From Euwallacea fornicatus (taxonomy: Eukaryota; Arthropoda; Insecta; Coleoptera; Curculionidae): 64,000 nt of DNA. The position numbers and the translations under genes were made by a program. A model generated the notes under the pieces. That model made no database searches. It had not been told where the DNA came from and saw only the letters and a list, made by a program, of their open reading frames with translations. The first letter of the stretch is position 1; each line of letters opens with the position of its first letter. Shown in pieces: positions 1-10,671 of this stretch. The stretch is from assembly GCF_040115645.1 (NCBI RefSeq), contig NC_089542.1, forward strand, positions 6,696,001 to 6,760,000, given 5' to 3'.

Positions 1-3
1 CGC

Positions 4-75
4 ATTCTTTGTTGGCAGTAAAAATGTTTTTACTTGAAACATTTTTCGCTAAAAGTAACGAAATTCATAGCAATA
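4..75 (+). repeat. Left terminal inverted repeat of the 1-1755 element
   Basis: Starts attctttgttggcag and matches the reverse complement of 1682-1753 over about 70 bases with scattered mismatches. Confidence 0.85.
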
Positions 76-173
76 ACAGACACAAATAAAAAAAAAAATT
101 TCATTAAACTTTATTAATTTATTTCAACACTTTTATTAATTTTGTAGTAAAGTTTAATTTATTATAACAAAAA

Positions 174-1268
174 TCAGTCCAACAGATGTTCGAAATGGTC
201 CCCCTGCTGTTCAAGGCACTTAACAATTCTGTTTTGAAATTATTGTTTGGTATTTTACAGCATTTCAGTGGTAATGTTTCGACAAGCGTTTTTGATCCGA
301 ATTTTCATGTCTTCGGAAGTATTTGGCACTCGACTATAAACTACTTGTTTTAAATGACCTCACAAAAAAAAATCTGGTGAAGTCAAATCTGGTGATCGGA
401 CTGGCCAGTTAACTTCACTACCACGCCCAATCCATCTTTGTGGGACATGTTCATTTAAAACTTCTCTGACATTCCTAGCATAATGAGCGGGGCAACCGTC
501 ATATTGAAACCACATTGTCAATCTTTGCTCTAAATTAACTTCTTCGAAAAGGAGTCGCAAATTTTCTAACAAAAAATTACAATATTTCTTTGCATTGAGG
601 TTTCCATCACAGAAATATGGCCCAATCAGATATATTCCCAAAATACCACACCAAACATTCAAAGTCCATGGTCGCTGTCTTTCCACGTCACGCAACCACC
701 GCGAATTCTCAACCGACCAATAATGCATGTTGTGGCGATTCACTTCACCGTGGTTTGTGAATCTGGATTCTTCAGAAAATAGCACATTTGAAAAAAAAAT
801 TGCATTTTCATGGAGTCTTCTTTGTGCCCAAGTACAAAAAGTCACTCGATTTCGGAAATCATCACCATGTAATTCCTGATGCAGACTTACGTGGTATGGA
901 TGAAATTTATGTGCGTGTAAAACACGTCAAACAGTACTCTGCAAAAGACTTGCATCTCGAGAAATTTGACGAGTGTTAATGTGAGAATTTGCAGCTACTG
1001 CACCTAAGACCCCAATTTGATAATTCTCATTCAGATGAAGTGGTTGAGCCTTTTCACGTTTTTTTCTCTCCAAATTGTCTGTTTCTGAAAACCAGTTCAC
1101 AGCACGATAAAAAGTGTTACGCCCCGGAACATTTTTGTCTGGAAAACGATTGGCATGAAGTTCTCTTGCTTGGTCAACATTTCTTCTGGATTCGCCATAA
1201 ATTAAAATCATTTCGATTTTTTCGTCTTTATTAAACTGCGCTACCATTTCAAAAACTGTAAATTTCAA
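174..1268 (-). pseudogene. DD41D-type mariner-like transposase, frameshifted
   Basis: The N-terminal part (927-1268) resembles the DUF4817 helix-turn-helix region found in many insect mariner-like transposases (VAQFNKDEKIEMILIYGE). The DDE core lies at 360-845, with WCGI, YDGCPAHY and RSPDLTSPDFFL motifs. The tail reads GDHFEHLLD before a stop at 174-176. There are 41 residues between the second catalytic Asp (YDG) and the last Asp (SPDF), the spacing of the DD41D group. The first catalytic Asp appears to be Glu (LFSEESRF). The frame breaks near 850-927 and at an A-run near 361-370, and the C-terminal part contains stop codons. It cannot make an active enzyme as read. Confidence 0.85.
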
Positions 1269-1681
1269 TGACTCACAAAACGAATAAAACTACTTTCGTG
1301 AGCCTTAGACTCTTAAATCGAGCTATCCGCCTAAAGGAATCTGCTTGTCTTTTTATCTTAAAATTAAACACAAACATAAAAATAACAAAAAAATAAAGGT
1401 GTATGTCTCAGTCTAGACTATACCAGAACATAAATAGGAATTAATTTTAAAAATTGCTGGCGCTAACTACGTATGCCCGCTTAAAGGATATGGATTACGA
1501 GACGAAATCTATGCCTATTCATAAACAAATCAATCATAAGATTCATTGATGGATTTGTGGAGTACACAAGTCTTAACACAATCAATGAAGAACCATAGTA
1601 AACTATTTTCAACGGGATTTAACTGTTTTAACAAAAATTTTATAAAATTGGACTTGCAGCGTTCGCGGGATAAGAGTTTGG

Positions 1682-1753
1682 TATCATTATGAATTTCATT
1701 ACTTTTAGCAAAAAATGTTTCAAGTAAAAACATTTTTACTGCCAACAAAGAAT
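1682..1753 (-). repeat. Right terminal inverted repeat of the 1-1755 element
   Basis: Reverse complement of the left end, including the shared tract that reads ctgccaacaaagaat on the plus strand. Similarity fades inward at about 1680. Confidence 0.85.
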
Positions 1754-1956
1754 TCGAATCTCAAAAAAAAAATTGGGTGTTTCATTTGAAAAAATGAAGT
1801 TGACCCCAAAAGACAGGTGATGGTGACCTGGAAAAAAATTGACATTATAAAAAGTTGAGGCCTCGAAAATAAAGAAGACTTTGAACATTTTTTTTGTAGA
1901 TCTTCCCGATTTTAAGACATTTGCTTGTCCCACTTATCTAGAATCACCCTGCATAT

Positions 1957-2615
1957 ATGAAAACAAATCTATCCATTACTCCGTCGATGAAGTACAATTT
2001 TCCAGCAGCGCTGGCCGACATACAGCCCCATAACAGCACAGATTGTCCACTGTGCTTAACAGTCACAACGGTATTTTTCATTTACAGTTCTGTATTCCGT
2101 TTTCTCTATACAATTTATTTTCCATCCAATAAAAAAAAATCATTTTGGTTTCGTCAGAAAAAATAATTTGATTCCGAAAATCCAGTGATTCATTAACGTA
2201 TTACCAAGTAAAATTTAATCGCTTGATTCTATTTACTTTAAAGGTGTCTGGTGTCTTCCGAGCTAGTCGTCCATTATAATTATTTTTTTAAGTACCCTGT
2301 GAACCGTTTCTGTAGATTCTGATTGTCCAATCCTTGACCTCACCTCCGCAGTCAATTTCAGGATACTCTGTTTGCGAGCCTGTTCAATTTGACCCATAAT
2401 AAAACGTTCATTCTTAGCACTAAGAATAATTTTTCTTCCTCTTCCGGTATTATTTTTAAGTGTTCCTTCGTATCGAAATGTATTTATAATTTTCTAAATT
2501 GCGGAAAACGTTCTGCCTATAATTGTACTGATTTCCCGCATTCTTTTTCCATATGAAAAAAGTTTACCGATTATTTTTCTTTCGGATTCACTAGTTTAAC
2601 ATCGCTGAGTTTTCA
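1957..2615 (-). pseudogene. Tc1-like transposase fragment, truncated
   Basis: Read on the minus strand, this gives a Tc1-type transposase with frame breaks. It has an N-terminal helix-turn-helix region (SERKIIGKLFSYGKRMREIS), then a first catalytic Asp in IIFSDETK, then VKHSGQSVLLWGCMSAS and GKLYFIDGVM, which match the conserved VWG and FIDG blocks of Tc1 enzymes. The copy stops there: the second and third catalytic residues are missing. It abuts a sequence ending in caccctgcatat (about 1954), which looks like the terminus of another element, so the truncation may come from that insertion. It is a different family from the DD41D copies nearby. Confidence 0.75.
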
Positions 2616-2880
2616 TCTTGAAAATTCTTATTAGGCCACTGATAGCTGATATGAAACTGAATTGCTTATGGGGTACTGATAAATCCAAATTGCTTATTAC
2701 CAACATTTTGATCAATTTTTTTAAGCTCTTTAATTTTTTTCTGTTCTTGTTTGGTCATGTATGCTCAATTTTGTGTGAAAATATTCAAGAATGTATAAAA
2801 ATTATCTTGCCCCATTGACTTCAATATATTATGTTTATGTTTTGGTATTTGAACGTTGAAGTTTTCAATAAAATAATATA

Positions 2881-2930
2881 CTGCATGACATAGAAAAAAC
2901 GATACCCCGTAAAAATGGTTTTATTTAAAT
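2881..2930 (+). repeat. Left TIR of the Tc1-like element
   Basis: Complementary to 4225-4274 with a few mismatches, and preceded by TA. Confidence 0.85.
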
Positions 2931-3081
2931 AACTTGATACGGATGTTTCTTACGCTAAAACAAACACTTCATTAAAAAAATGAACAAATTTAATTGTTAA
3001 AAATCTAAAAAAAAATTGTCGGTCCTCCGCGGTGTTTTATACATTGCTGTACACGTCTAGGCATGAATCTAATGAAGTGAT

Positions 3082-3976
3082 TCATATCTCTTGGGGGATT
3101 TCGTTCCAGGCTAACTGGAAAGCATGACATAGCGTCGCTAGGGTTTGTGGAGGATGGGGTAAATTATGCAACCTTCTACCTGCAATGTCCCATACATATT
3201 CAATCGGTGAGAGGTCTGGAGGTAGAGATGGCCAAGCTGGCAAATTGATTGCATTTTGTTGAATGAAGTCCATAGTCACTCTAGCTACACCTGGTCATTC
3301 ATTGTCTTGCTGGAAAACTGGATTAGCAAGTTTCCAGATAAGGTTTCAGGATTTCTTGGATTTATCGTTGGGCTGTGATACTGCCGCTAATGGAGAGTAA
3401 AGATGACCCGCTACTATATGCAATGGCACCCCAAACCCTGACTCCAACAATTTGATGGACATGTCTCTGTGTTGTCAACTGAGGATTCCGTCTTCTTCTT
3501 ACTCTTACCCGACCATCATGCATACCAAACAGAATCTGGATTCGTTACTAAATACGATATTATCCCATTCCATGGATGGGATGGATCCGTTATTTGCACC
3601 ACTGCAATCGATTTTTACGATGCTTTCAGGTGGAGGGTAACACAAGATTGGGATAGGAAATCAGTCCAAAACTTTATGTCTGGAGAGAAATAGTTCGAAT
3701 CCCAATGGGCCATCCACACTCAACAAATCACTGATTCGCCACAGTCCTCGACGAGACGAACCTATCTCTTAGGATCATAATTCGAAGGTAGTGATCTTGG
3801 CGTTCTGCAGTTCTTCGGGATCCTTCAGCAGCACCTCTTCTCCTGCCTATTTGGTCTTCTCGGAACCATCCCAGGCACCATCTCACTGTAGCGTTTTCCC
3901 TACGATTGGGTCTAGTGAGGATTTCCCTAAATGACTGACCAGCTTTCCGTAGGCCTATAAATTCGACCTCTTTCAA
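3082..3976 (-). pseudogene. Tc1 transposase (DD34E), inactivated
   Basis: The N-terminal DNA-binding region is at 3728-3976 (GLRKAGQSFREI, a helix-turn-helix-like start, then REDQIGRRRG). The middle reads as a catalytic domain broken by stops. The C-terminal part (3082-3279) has PPDLSPIEYVWD with the third catalytic Glu and ends WNEIPQEI, typical of Tc1. There are 34 residues between the QQDN Asp and this Glu. Two faults are visible: the first catalytic Asp is replaced by Asn in the FSNESRF block, and a stop follows QQDNE (near 3285-3300). It is enclosed by the TIR pair 2881-2930 and 4225-4274. Confidence 0.85.
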
Positions 3977-4224
3977 AGTGGATCAATTGATGAAAACTTC
4001 GCTGCATTCTGGGTCTAGGTATATTTGATGAAGCTAAAAGCACTTTCTAAGCACACTAAACACCAATAAATGATATTTCGCAGTCATATTGTTGATATTT
4101 TATTGCAATTTTTGTAGTAAAAACAACCGTGAAATTCCTGATAACTCGTAAATGCATTGATAAATATAGTTAAAAATTTATTCGTTTTTTGGGTCCCCTT
4201 TTACAAACGGCCATATGAAAAATT

Positions 4225-4274
4225 CTTTGAGTAAAATCATTTTTACGGGGTGCTCTCTTTTCTACGTCACGCAG
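4225..4274 (-). repeat. Right TIR of the Tc1-like element
   Basis: Complementary to 2881-2930 and followed by TA. Confidence 0.85.
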
Positions 4275-4276
4275 TA

Positions 4277-7200
4277 CAGTGGCTTTAAATTATTTGGCGA
4301 AAATATTTATCACGAATAAAAGAATAAAACAATTTATAGCGAATGATCGAGTACGGTCAATTTTGTGATTAACTGTAAGTCGGTTGTCGCTTTAAATTTA
4401 TTCCAATGAATTGTACACCACATGAAGATAAACCCAATTCCTGGTTCACACACAAAACCAAGCAAAAGACAAATATTTCCCGAAAAAATCCCGTAATTCT
4501 TGCGGTACGTATACATGGTTCGGCGTTAAAACAACACGACGCCATTGAAAGCAAAATCAACACCGACGGTTTCGTGACTAGTTCTTGTCTTGTTCGTCGT
4601 GTTGCTCTACAAATAATCGTTTGTTTATGTTTTATCTTCTAAATGGACTCTGCTGAAGCTTTTCTATCGACTGCGATAATTTATAGCTTTTGGGAAATTT
4701 ATAGGAAGTTTGGTTTGTTGCCTGGTGATGAGGAGATTTTTCTTCCTGTGCAATTAATCGGGACAAAGCCGCCCTCTGCCAGTCAGAAAGAGAGGAGCAG
4801 GTGTCCTGATCATATTAATACTACCAAGGGGAATATAAAAGTGTAAAAGCATGATCGTTTTAATTTATAAATAGCGTGGGGGAGAGACAGGGATATATAG
4901 GCAATTTAACCTCCACAGGTGATGACGTTACTTTGGATAAATGAAGGCTTATAATCTGCACCGCGTTTTTACTTACCCTCGAAAAACTGGGAAAACAATG
5001 GGGAAACAATTAAAAAATAATGAACTCTCGCGTAATTGTATACTTAATTGGCTTTGTTTGGCTTCGAGCGATCTCGGAATTCAGATGTCCCCACTCGACC
5101 CTCCGGGGCCCTAAAAGATGTTTTTGCAGGAGTGATTCGTTTCAATTAACGTTTTTAGGGTTTTTACCCTTCCGGTGTAATTTAGCCAATTGGAGGCTTT
5201 TCCTAACGCATTATGTTACATCTATCGTTATTTCGGCTTGTCCAAAGAATTAAGAGAAACGGCGTGTTTCCGCCCATGTGGCACGATTGTTTCATCTGGT
5301 GCAGAAAAAGCTTAATAAGACACTAAATTATGCAAGGGGGCTGTTTTTATGAACCGACTCCGGGCACGTGCAAAGTTTATTTTAGTCCCAATTCCCTTGT
5401 TTTATGGTAATAAACGAAACCAAGCGGAAAATGGGGAAATCAGCCCCAGAACGAGTTCATTGGTGTTGTAGCTCTTTGTTTAACTTCGGCCTTTTTAATA
5501 AAAAACCATTATGCAAATACAACGGCCCCATTACAAGAAAGGGTTGATAGTTCCAGGAGGTTGAAAGTAATCGTGGTTGCCACTAAAACTTGTGTTTAGG
5601 AAATTGGGGATGAAAGCGACTGAGTAATGTCCAGTCACGCGATGTTTCATGCACGCCACGGGGTGTCCGGAACTTGAAAACTAATACAAATTGGTGGGAC
5701 GTGTATCGATACCGGGACGTAATTGCCCTGCGGGATCGATGTGACCTGAAAACATGTCTTGGAAATGAATAATTTAGGCGCCATTGATGTTTTAATTGCT
5801 GTAGAAATTGTACTAAGCCACGATCATTTTTCCTTCTAATGTCTTGACGAAAAAAAGTCGAAGTAACGCAAATTTTAGTTGGAAAATACATTTTGTAAAT
5901 TAAAAATCGTTCAAAACAAGTCTTTTTAAGGGATTCGAGTGACTTTTCATTTCTGGATTAATAATTTACGAGGGCGAACACTTTCAAAAATGTCCAATAT
6001 GCTTTCAAATTTGCTGCATCTACTGTTGAAACTAACAATAAAATTTTATAGAAGTGGCAAATTTAACTGTTAATTTATTAACTAAAAATTATTTAAACGA
6101 TTCTTCTTTTTAATTGTCGAAGATCTGGCAACGCTGCGTTTTGAAACGTCAGGTAAGGCTTTTTACCAATTTTTCAAATTTTTTTAGTTTTTCAAAGTCC
6201 GATAATATTTACATTTAATAAGTTGTTTCATTTACTGATGAAACTCACCACCACTGTTCATTCAAGTACTCTCTCGTCAAGATGAGATTTTTAAAGGGAA
6301 ACAGGAGTAAAAAAATCAAAATTTGACATTAATTTTTTAATGTTAATTGTAATGATTGTTTAAATTCAACTGTTCTCCTTTTTGGTAAGTCGGCCAACAC
6401 TGTACAATGACAAGTTTTTAAGAGAGAGTAAGTTTTAAAAATTTCCATCTACGTGATTAATTTGTAAATTCAAACAAATTATTGAAATATCATTCCTTTA
6501 CAGAAGTTGTAAGTGCGGCGTCAAGTGCTTTAAGTGTAAAAGTAAAAACTTCCAGGAGTTTTTCAACAGTAAAAAAACACTTCGAACAAGAAATATTGAA
6601 CAGAATATGACTTTTAAGTAGCAATTGCGTGGAACAGTTTTCTCAAAACTGAAATTTATTATGAGTTCCGGTATTCAATAAGTGCGCACCACAACCAGAG
6701 AATCTATCTACAGCAATCTGACACATTTAGAAGCGCATAATAAAAGAAAGACCATGGAAAAAGTCGATAATTCTATCGCACCTGGCGCGCACTTTTTGGA
6801 CGTCCGAATTCGTTATTAATAGTATGCGATACAGTGGCGCAAAGTCCCAAAAAGTGGCAGTCTAAAAAACGAATTCAAATAATCATTATTAAATCCTTCA
6901 TCAGATCAATTAACTTTTTCATCTTAGTGCCTGATTCACGTGACATAAAAAAATTATAATTTACTTAAAAACGTGTGTGATACGTTGTTAAATATCTCAT
7001 GTCTTCCAGCAAAATTGACATTTGCTTCAACTGTGTAATATCTGCCGATAACATATTTCTAACAATATGGCGTCAATGCAAATACTACTAGGGGAAGTAT
7101 ATACGTGCAAAGGACATTACATACGGAGATTCTTTTTATGGAATCGCGAGGATAATTGATGAGACATTTCACAAACAATTAGGTATAAAATATTCTGTCT

Positions 7201-7530
7201 TGCGACTAAGGCAAAGAAATAGAAGATACGAATATCACAGAATGAAGCTGCCACAACTTTCTTAATTCTGTTTTTATCCTCATTTATTCTCATTAGACTT
7301 TGCACACATTTATTGTAGTTGTGAGAAGAGACCAGGCATATATCATTTTTAATCCTCCATTAGTTTTTGCCCAAACACATTTCTATATTTTCCAACGTTT
7401 TGGGGGGAGATTTGGTCAACAGTGCATGATGTTGTCGTGGCCCTTACGAGATACTTACATATTTGGATTTTTAAATGTTGGTACTAAAATTTACTTAGTA
7501 CCAGGCAGTTACAACTACATAATCTCTTAC
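4277..7530. other. Stretch without recognised gene, probable unc-5 intron
   Basis: Open frames here are short and match nothing I recognise (for example 5583-5891 on the minus strand, rich in Arg and Ser). GC content is somewhat higher at 4640-5800 than around it. No transposon ends or tandem repeats stand out. If the exon at 7531-7812 is unc-5, this is the intron downstream of it, leading towards the thrombospondin exons. I could not find those exons. Confidence 0.4.
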
Positions 7531-7812
7531 CGTAAACGACAATCTGTGACACAGGCGCCATCCTTTTGGCTGCAATATTTTCAGCAACACAGGTATAATT
7601 CCCTGTGTCTTGAGTGCGAGCCTCGGAAATCAAAAGATGCCCCTCAGTGGTGACCAGGACCGAACTGTCCGACTGCAGCACTTGCCCCCCACGGAGCCAG
7701 TACACCCTGGGGGGCGGCATCCCTTGAGGGGCAATGCATTTCAGTTCCGTGTGGTGCCCCAATTCGACTTTGACCACCGGCTCCGGGTTAAGATCAAACT
7801 GCTTTTTCAGGT
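7531..7812 (-). CDS. unc-5: Internal exon of netrin receptor UNC-5, second Ig domain
   Basis: UNC-5 is a single-pass neuronal receptor for netrin that mediates axon repulsion. This 282-bp minus-strand exon follows a pyrimidine-rich acceptor (tcttgcag, 7813-7820) and ends at a gtaag donor (7526-7530). Both junctions are phase 1, so it is a symmetrical exon typical of Ig domains. Its 93 full codons encode one C2-type Ig fold: Cys25 (ELKCIAPQG), Trp38 (VYWLRGG), and the Asp-x-Gly-x-Tyr-x-Cys signature at residues 68-74 (DTGNYTC). The block YTCVAENIAAKR and the ending IVVY+G fit the Ig2-to-TSP1 border of UNC-5 proteins, where VNGGWS usually follows in the next exon. The lead LKKQFDLNPEP also resembles the family's Ig1-Ig2 linker. 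Other Ig-superfamily receptors are possible but fit less well. No other exon was found. Confidence 0.8.
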
Positions 7813-9908
7813 CTGCAAGACAAAAAATCAGAATAAATTATACAGCAGACGAAGAGAGGGGGCTAATTAGGCCTTTTACGAATAAAACATTGGCGCAACC
7901 TCATTAAGGCAACATCTTTATTGACACAAATACTAATCATATGTAATCAGCTTATCAAATTTAATCGTCTCGATATCTTCATAATCTTCCAAATACAAGA
8001 CGACAGGAATATTTTTCACACTCATCAGATTGGTCTCTGCCATGTCGATTAACGACGTATAATTAGCGTGTCTTGCCGACTACTTTTTACTTTTCACCAG
8101 TCAAGTTTAAATAGATAAATAATCTGATGATGTCGGTTGATAACCGAATATGTACACAAGGCACTGTGTAAATTACACCTTTAACTCTAAAGGTATTCAT
8201 TAAGATGTAACAGTTTGACGATGCTACAGATGAAGGTATACCTGAAGAAAGCATATGTGATTTTATTGTCAATATTTTTAATTTAGGTTAGTACTATACA
8301 TTTTTTGCTTAGTTGAAGGAACTAAAATAGCTCTTTATGCAAAGAGATGGTAAAGACGCTAAAGAGGGGTTATTAACAGAAATCAAGTGGATGTGGAAAT
8401 ATACGAGGCAGCAACCAATTCACTTATTAGCCAAATATTAGGTGATATATAGTAAATTGCTTAATCAACGCCTTACGATCGCCATTTACCATCTACTACC
8501 TAAATTTTGTTTAATGATCACCCGTTACTTTGTGAAATGAACAGATTTTTCATGGAGGATGCCAGCACCACAAAAGTGCTTTTTCCAACCTGTTTCGTAA
8601 AAGATTTTTGTAATTTCTGAGTTACAAATGCATCCAACATGATGCTATGAAACCATCATGTGTACGTATAAAATTCTGTTGTTTTCCTTTTGCCATTAAG
8701 TAACAAGAAGTAAAATTGGCAATACAACTTTTCGTCACCAGTGTCTGCAAATTAATGCTTTACGTAACTGGTCCATAACAGTTTCGAAACATTAAAGAGC
8801 GTCCAAAAGTCACATTAAACACCAAAGTTAGGAAAAATGCATTGTCTTTTCCTAATAATTCTGCTCTTTTCCCCCCTGACGAGTATGTCCTTAGGCTTAG
8901 ATGATATACTCGTAGATGCAAATGAAACACAAGATAAAGAGTTATTTTAAATTTTCATTGGAAAAATATTAGGTCGCGACAAAAATGCACTATAAAAATA
9001 TGAAACCCCTATTTTTTTTTAAGTATGAAGGGTAAATTATGGGAGTCCAAATTCTATGTCTAAACCCAAATTTCCTTTTCTATAAACTGTTGTCGAAAAG
9101 AAATGACATCTTGGCTAAAGATTCAAAGAGGTAAAAGACAATAAAATTTCATTAAAAAAAAATTAAAAAGCATGCCATTGAAGATGAGTCACGCCTCTGA
9201 TTATCCAGAATCCTTTGACCCAGTGCTGTGCCACACGGGTGGATACTGAGTTGAAAAATTGAAGAACTCACTTGTGCAAACCAAGTGACACTTAACGCAA
9301 ACGGACTAAATGCATCATAGAATTTGAGGATTAAAACAGAACAGCTTGAAATTTACGTTGCAATCAGAAAAAAAAATGGTGAAAAACGATGACGTATCCA
9401 TCAGACATTGATCTAATGTCGAAAATGTGGTGAATGTTGAACTTGAGAATCTGCGATGTTAGGCAAATGCAAATTGCCTTAGAACAATTATCACAACTTT
9501 AATTTTTACAATTGCAAATACCCAAATATTCTCAATATCTCGTGAAATCTAAGAAACAGTTTGTGAAAATTCAGAGGCGTATCAATCTTGAATTTAAAAG
9601 ACTAAAGGTAGGTTCAAATTTTGACTCGTCATAAAGTTTAAGCGAATTTAGTATCCTTAAAAACAAGATAAGCCATTATTTTTTACATCTAATAAATTTC
9701 AAATTTGGTTTGAATTCGCAAAGACAAAATAGGTTCAAAAGAGTAAAATATGAATTGAAGTTTTATCTGGCAGATTTTCTTTGAGAATCACCGTGGAAAA
9801 GCTGTTGCGGCCTTTCTTTTACCGTAAAATTTCAGAGCTACATCAGGAGATCTATGATGATAGATATATAAAAACGAACAAGTTTGAAATGATAACTGGA
9901 AAAAAATT
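7813..9908. other. AT-rich stretch, probable intron
   Basis: No recognised gene. The only item of note is a short plus-strand frame at 8837-8950 with a hydrophobic leader, described under findings. A small poly-T run lies at 9011-9020. No transposon termini were seen. Confidence 0.4.
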
Positions 9909-10671
9909 TACAAAGTGTTCATTAATTATAGGGCAAAAATTCACGGGGTTTTTCCCCGGATTATTCAAAAAATATTTTGTCCTTTAATGATTTTTGAAAA
10001 GTCTCTTTCTTCCAAAGACATAGAGTGAGAAAATTTTTCTATAATAGCAACATTTTATTACTAAATATTACATGTAAAGCTTATTAATCTACACGAACTG
10101 TTGAAAATTACTACCTCGAGTGAAGTAGACTTTGTGAGGGCTACCTCGAGCAATCCATTTTTTAAGAATCTGACTTCGTCGATAAAGAGGATCAGCGTCA
10201 GTTCCTGCATTTTTCTCTATCATGTCCTTCATACTGTTATGTTCTATTTCTAGCGTTCTTACTGTCACTGACCTTTCTAGTCTTTCAGGTCGTTTCAATG
10301 TGCTGGTTTTTCGAAGACAGTGGTGAAGAGAAAAAAGGTGGAAAACGTGAAAGATTTCAAAAATCGGATCACTGCTAGGGGTAACGCAATAAGAAACGAC
10401 TCTGGTATTTTTAAAAAAGTTCGGCAATCATTGAGGGAAATATTCGATTTTTGCATCCTAGCTGGGGGTAGTCATTTTCAATAGTCGTTCTAGAGTAAAA
10501 AGCTTTACATGTAACATTTATCAATAAAATGTTGCTATTGTCGAATATTCTATTCGCCCTGTATCTTCAGAACAGAAAGGTGTTTCAAAAATCATCAAGT
10601 GTTAAAATATTCTTAGAATAGCCCCGGGAATAATCCCCTGAATTTTTGCCGTGTGTTTAACGGACATCGTA
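9909..10671. mobile_element. Long-inverted-repeat element with a transposase tail, copy 1
   Basis: The left arm (about 9909-10140) and right arm (about 10440-10671) are inverted copies. They share blocks such as gcaaaaattca, aatgatttttgaaa and atagcaacattttatt, plus tacatgtaaagctt. Outer ends start tacaaagtgttcatt on the left and tacgatgtccgttaa on the right read inward, each with TA. A minus-strand frame (10089-10427) ends GSNFQQFV, like the C-terminal end of DD41D-type transposases. The rest of that frame is not recognisable. I infer a non-autonomous derivative. Confidence 0.72.

Larger units (their letters stand above)
1..1755 (-). mobile_element. Mariner-like DNA transposon with about 70-bp terminal inverted repeats
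   Basis: Bases 4-75 are the near-perfect reverse complement of 1682-1753, with only a few mismatches, so this is one transposon bounded by terminal inverted repeats. The enclosed minus-strand reading frames form a decayed Tc1/mariner-superfamily transposase. The left end lies at the window edge, so the exact terminus and target duplication cannot be read. Between the right repeat and the transposase start (about 1270-1680) I see only non-coding sequence. Confidence 0.85.
2881..4274 (-). mobile_element. Tc1-like transposon (DD34E), full length, inactive
   Basis: The element begins ctgcatgacatagaaaa at 2881 and ends with its reverse complement, ttttctacgtcacgcag, at 4274. The inverted repeats are about 45-50 bp and share the block accccgtaaaaatg. 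TA dinucleotides flank both ends (2879-2880 and 4275-4276), the usual Tc1/mariner target duplication. Its 1394-bp length is slightly below that of classical Tc1 elements. It carries one decayed transposase on the minus strand. Confidence 0.88.

Noticed and set aside
3690..3701. gttcgaatccc, like a tRNA T-loop box
   Set aside because: It lies within the Tc1 pseudogene and no cloverleaf can be built around it.
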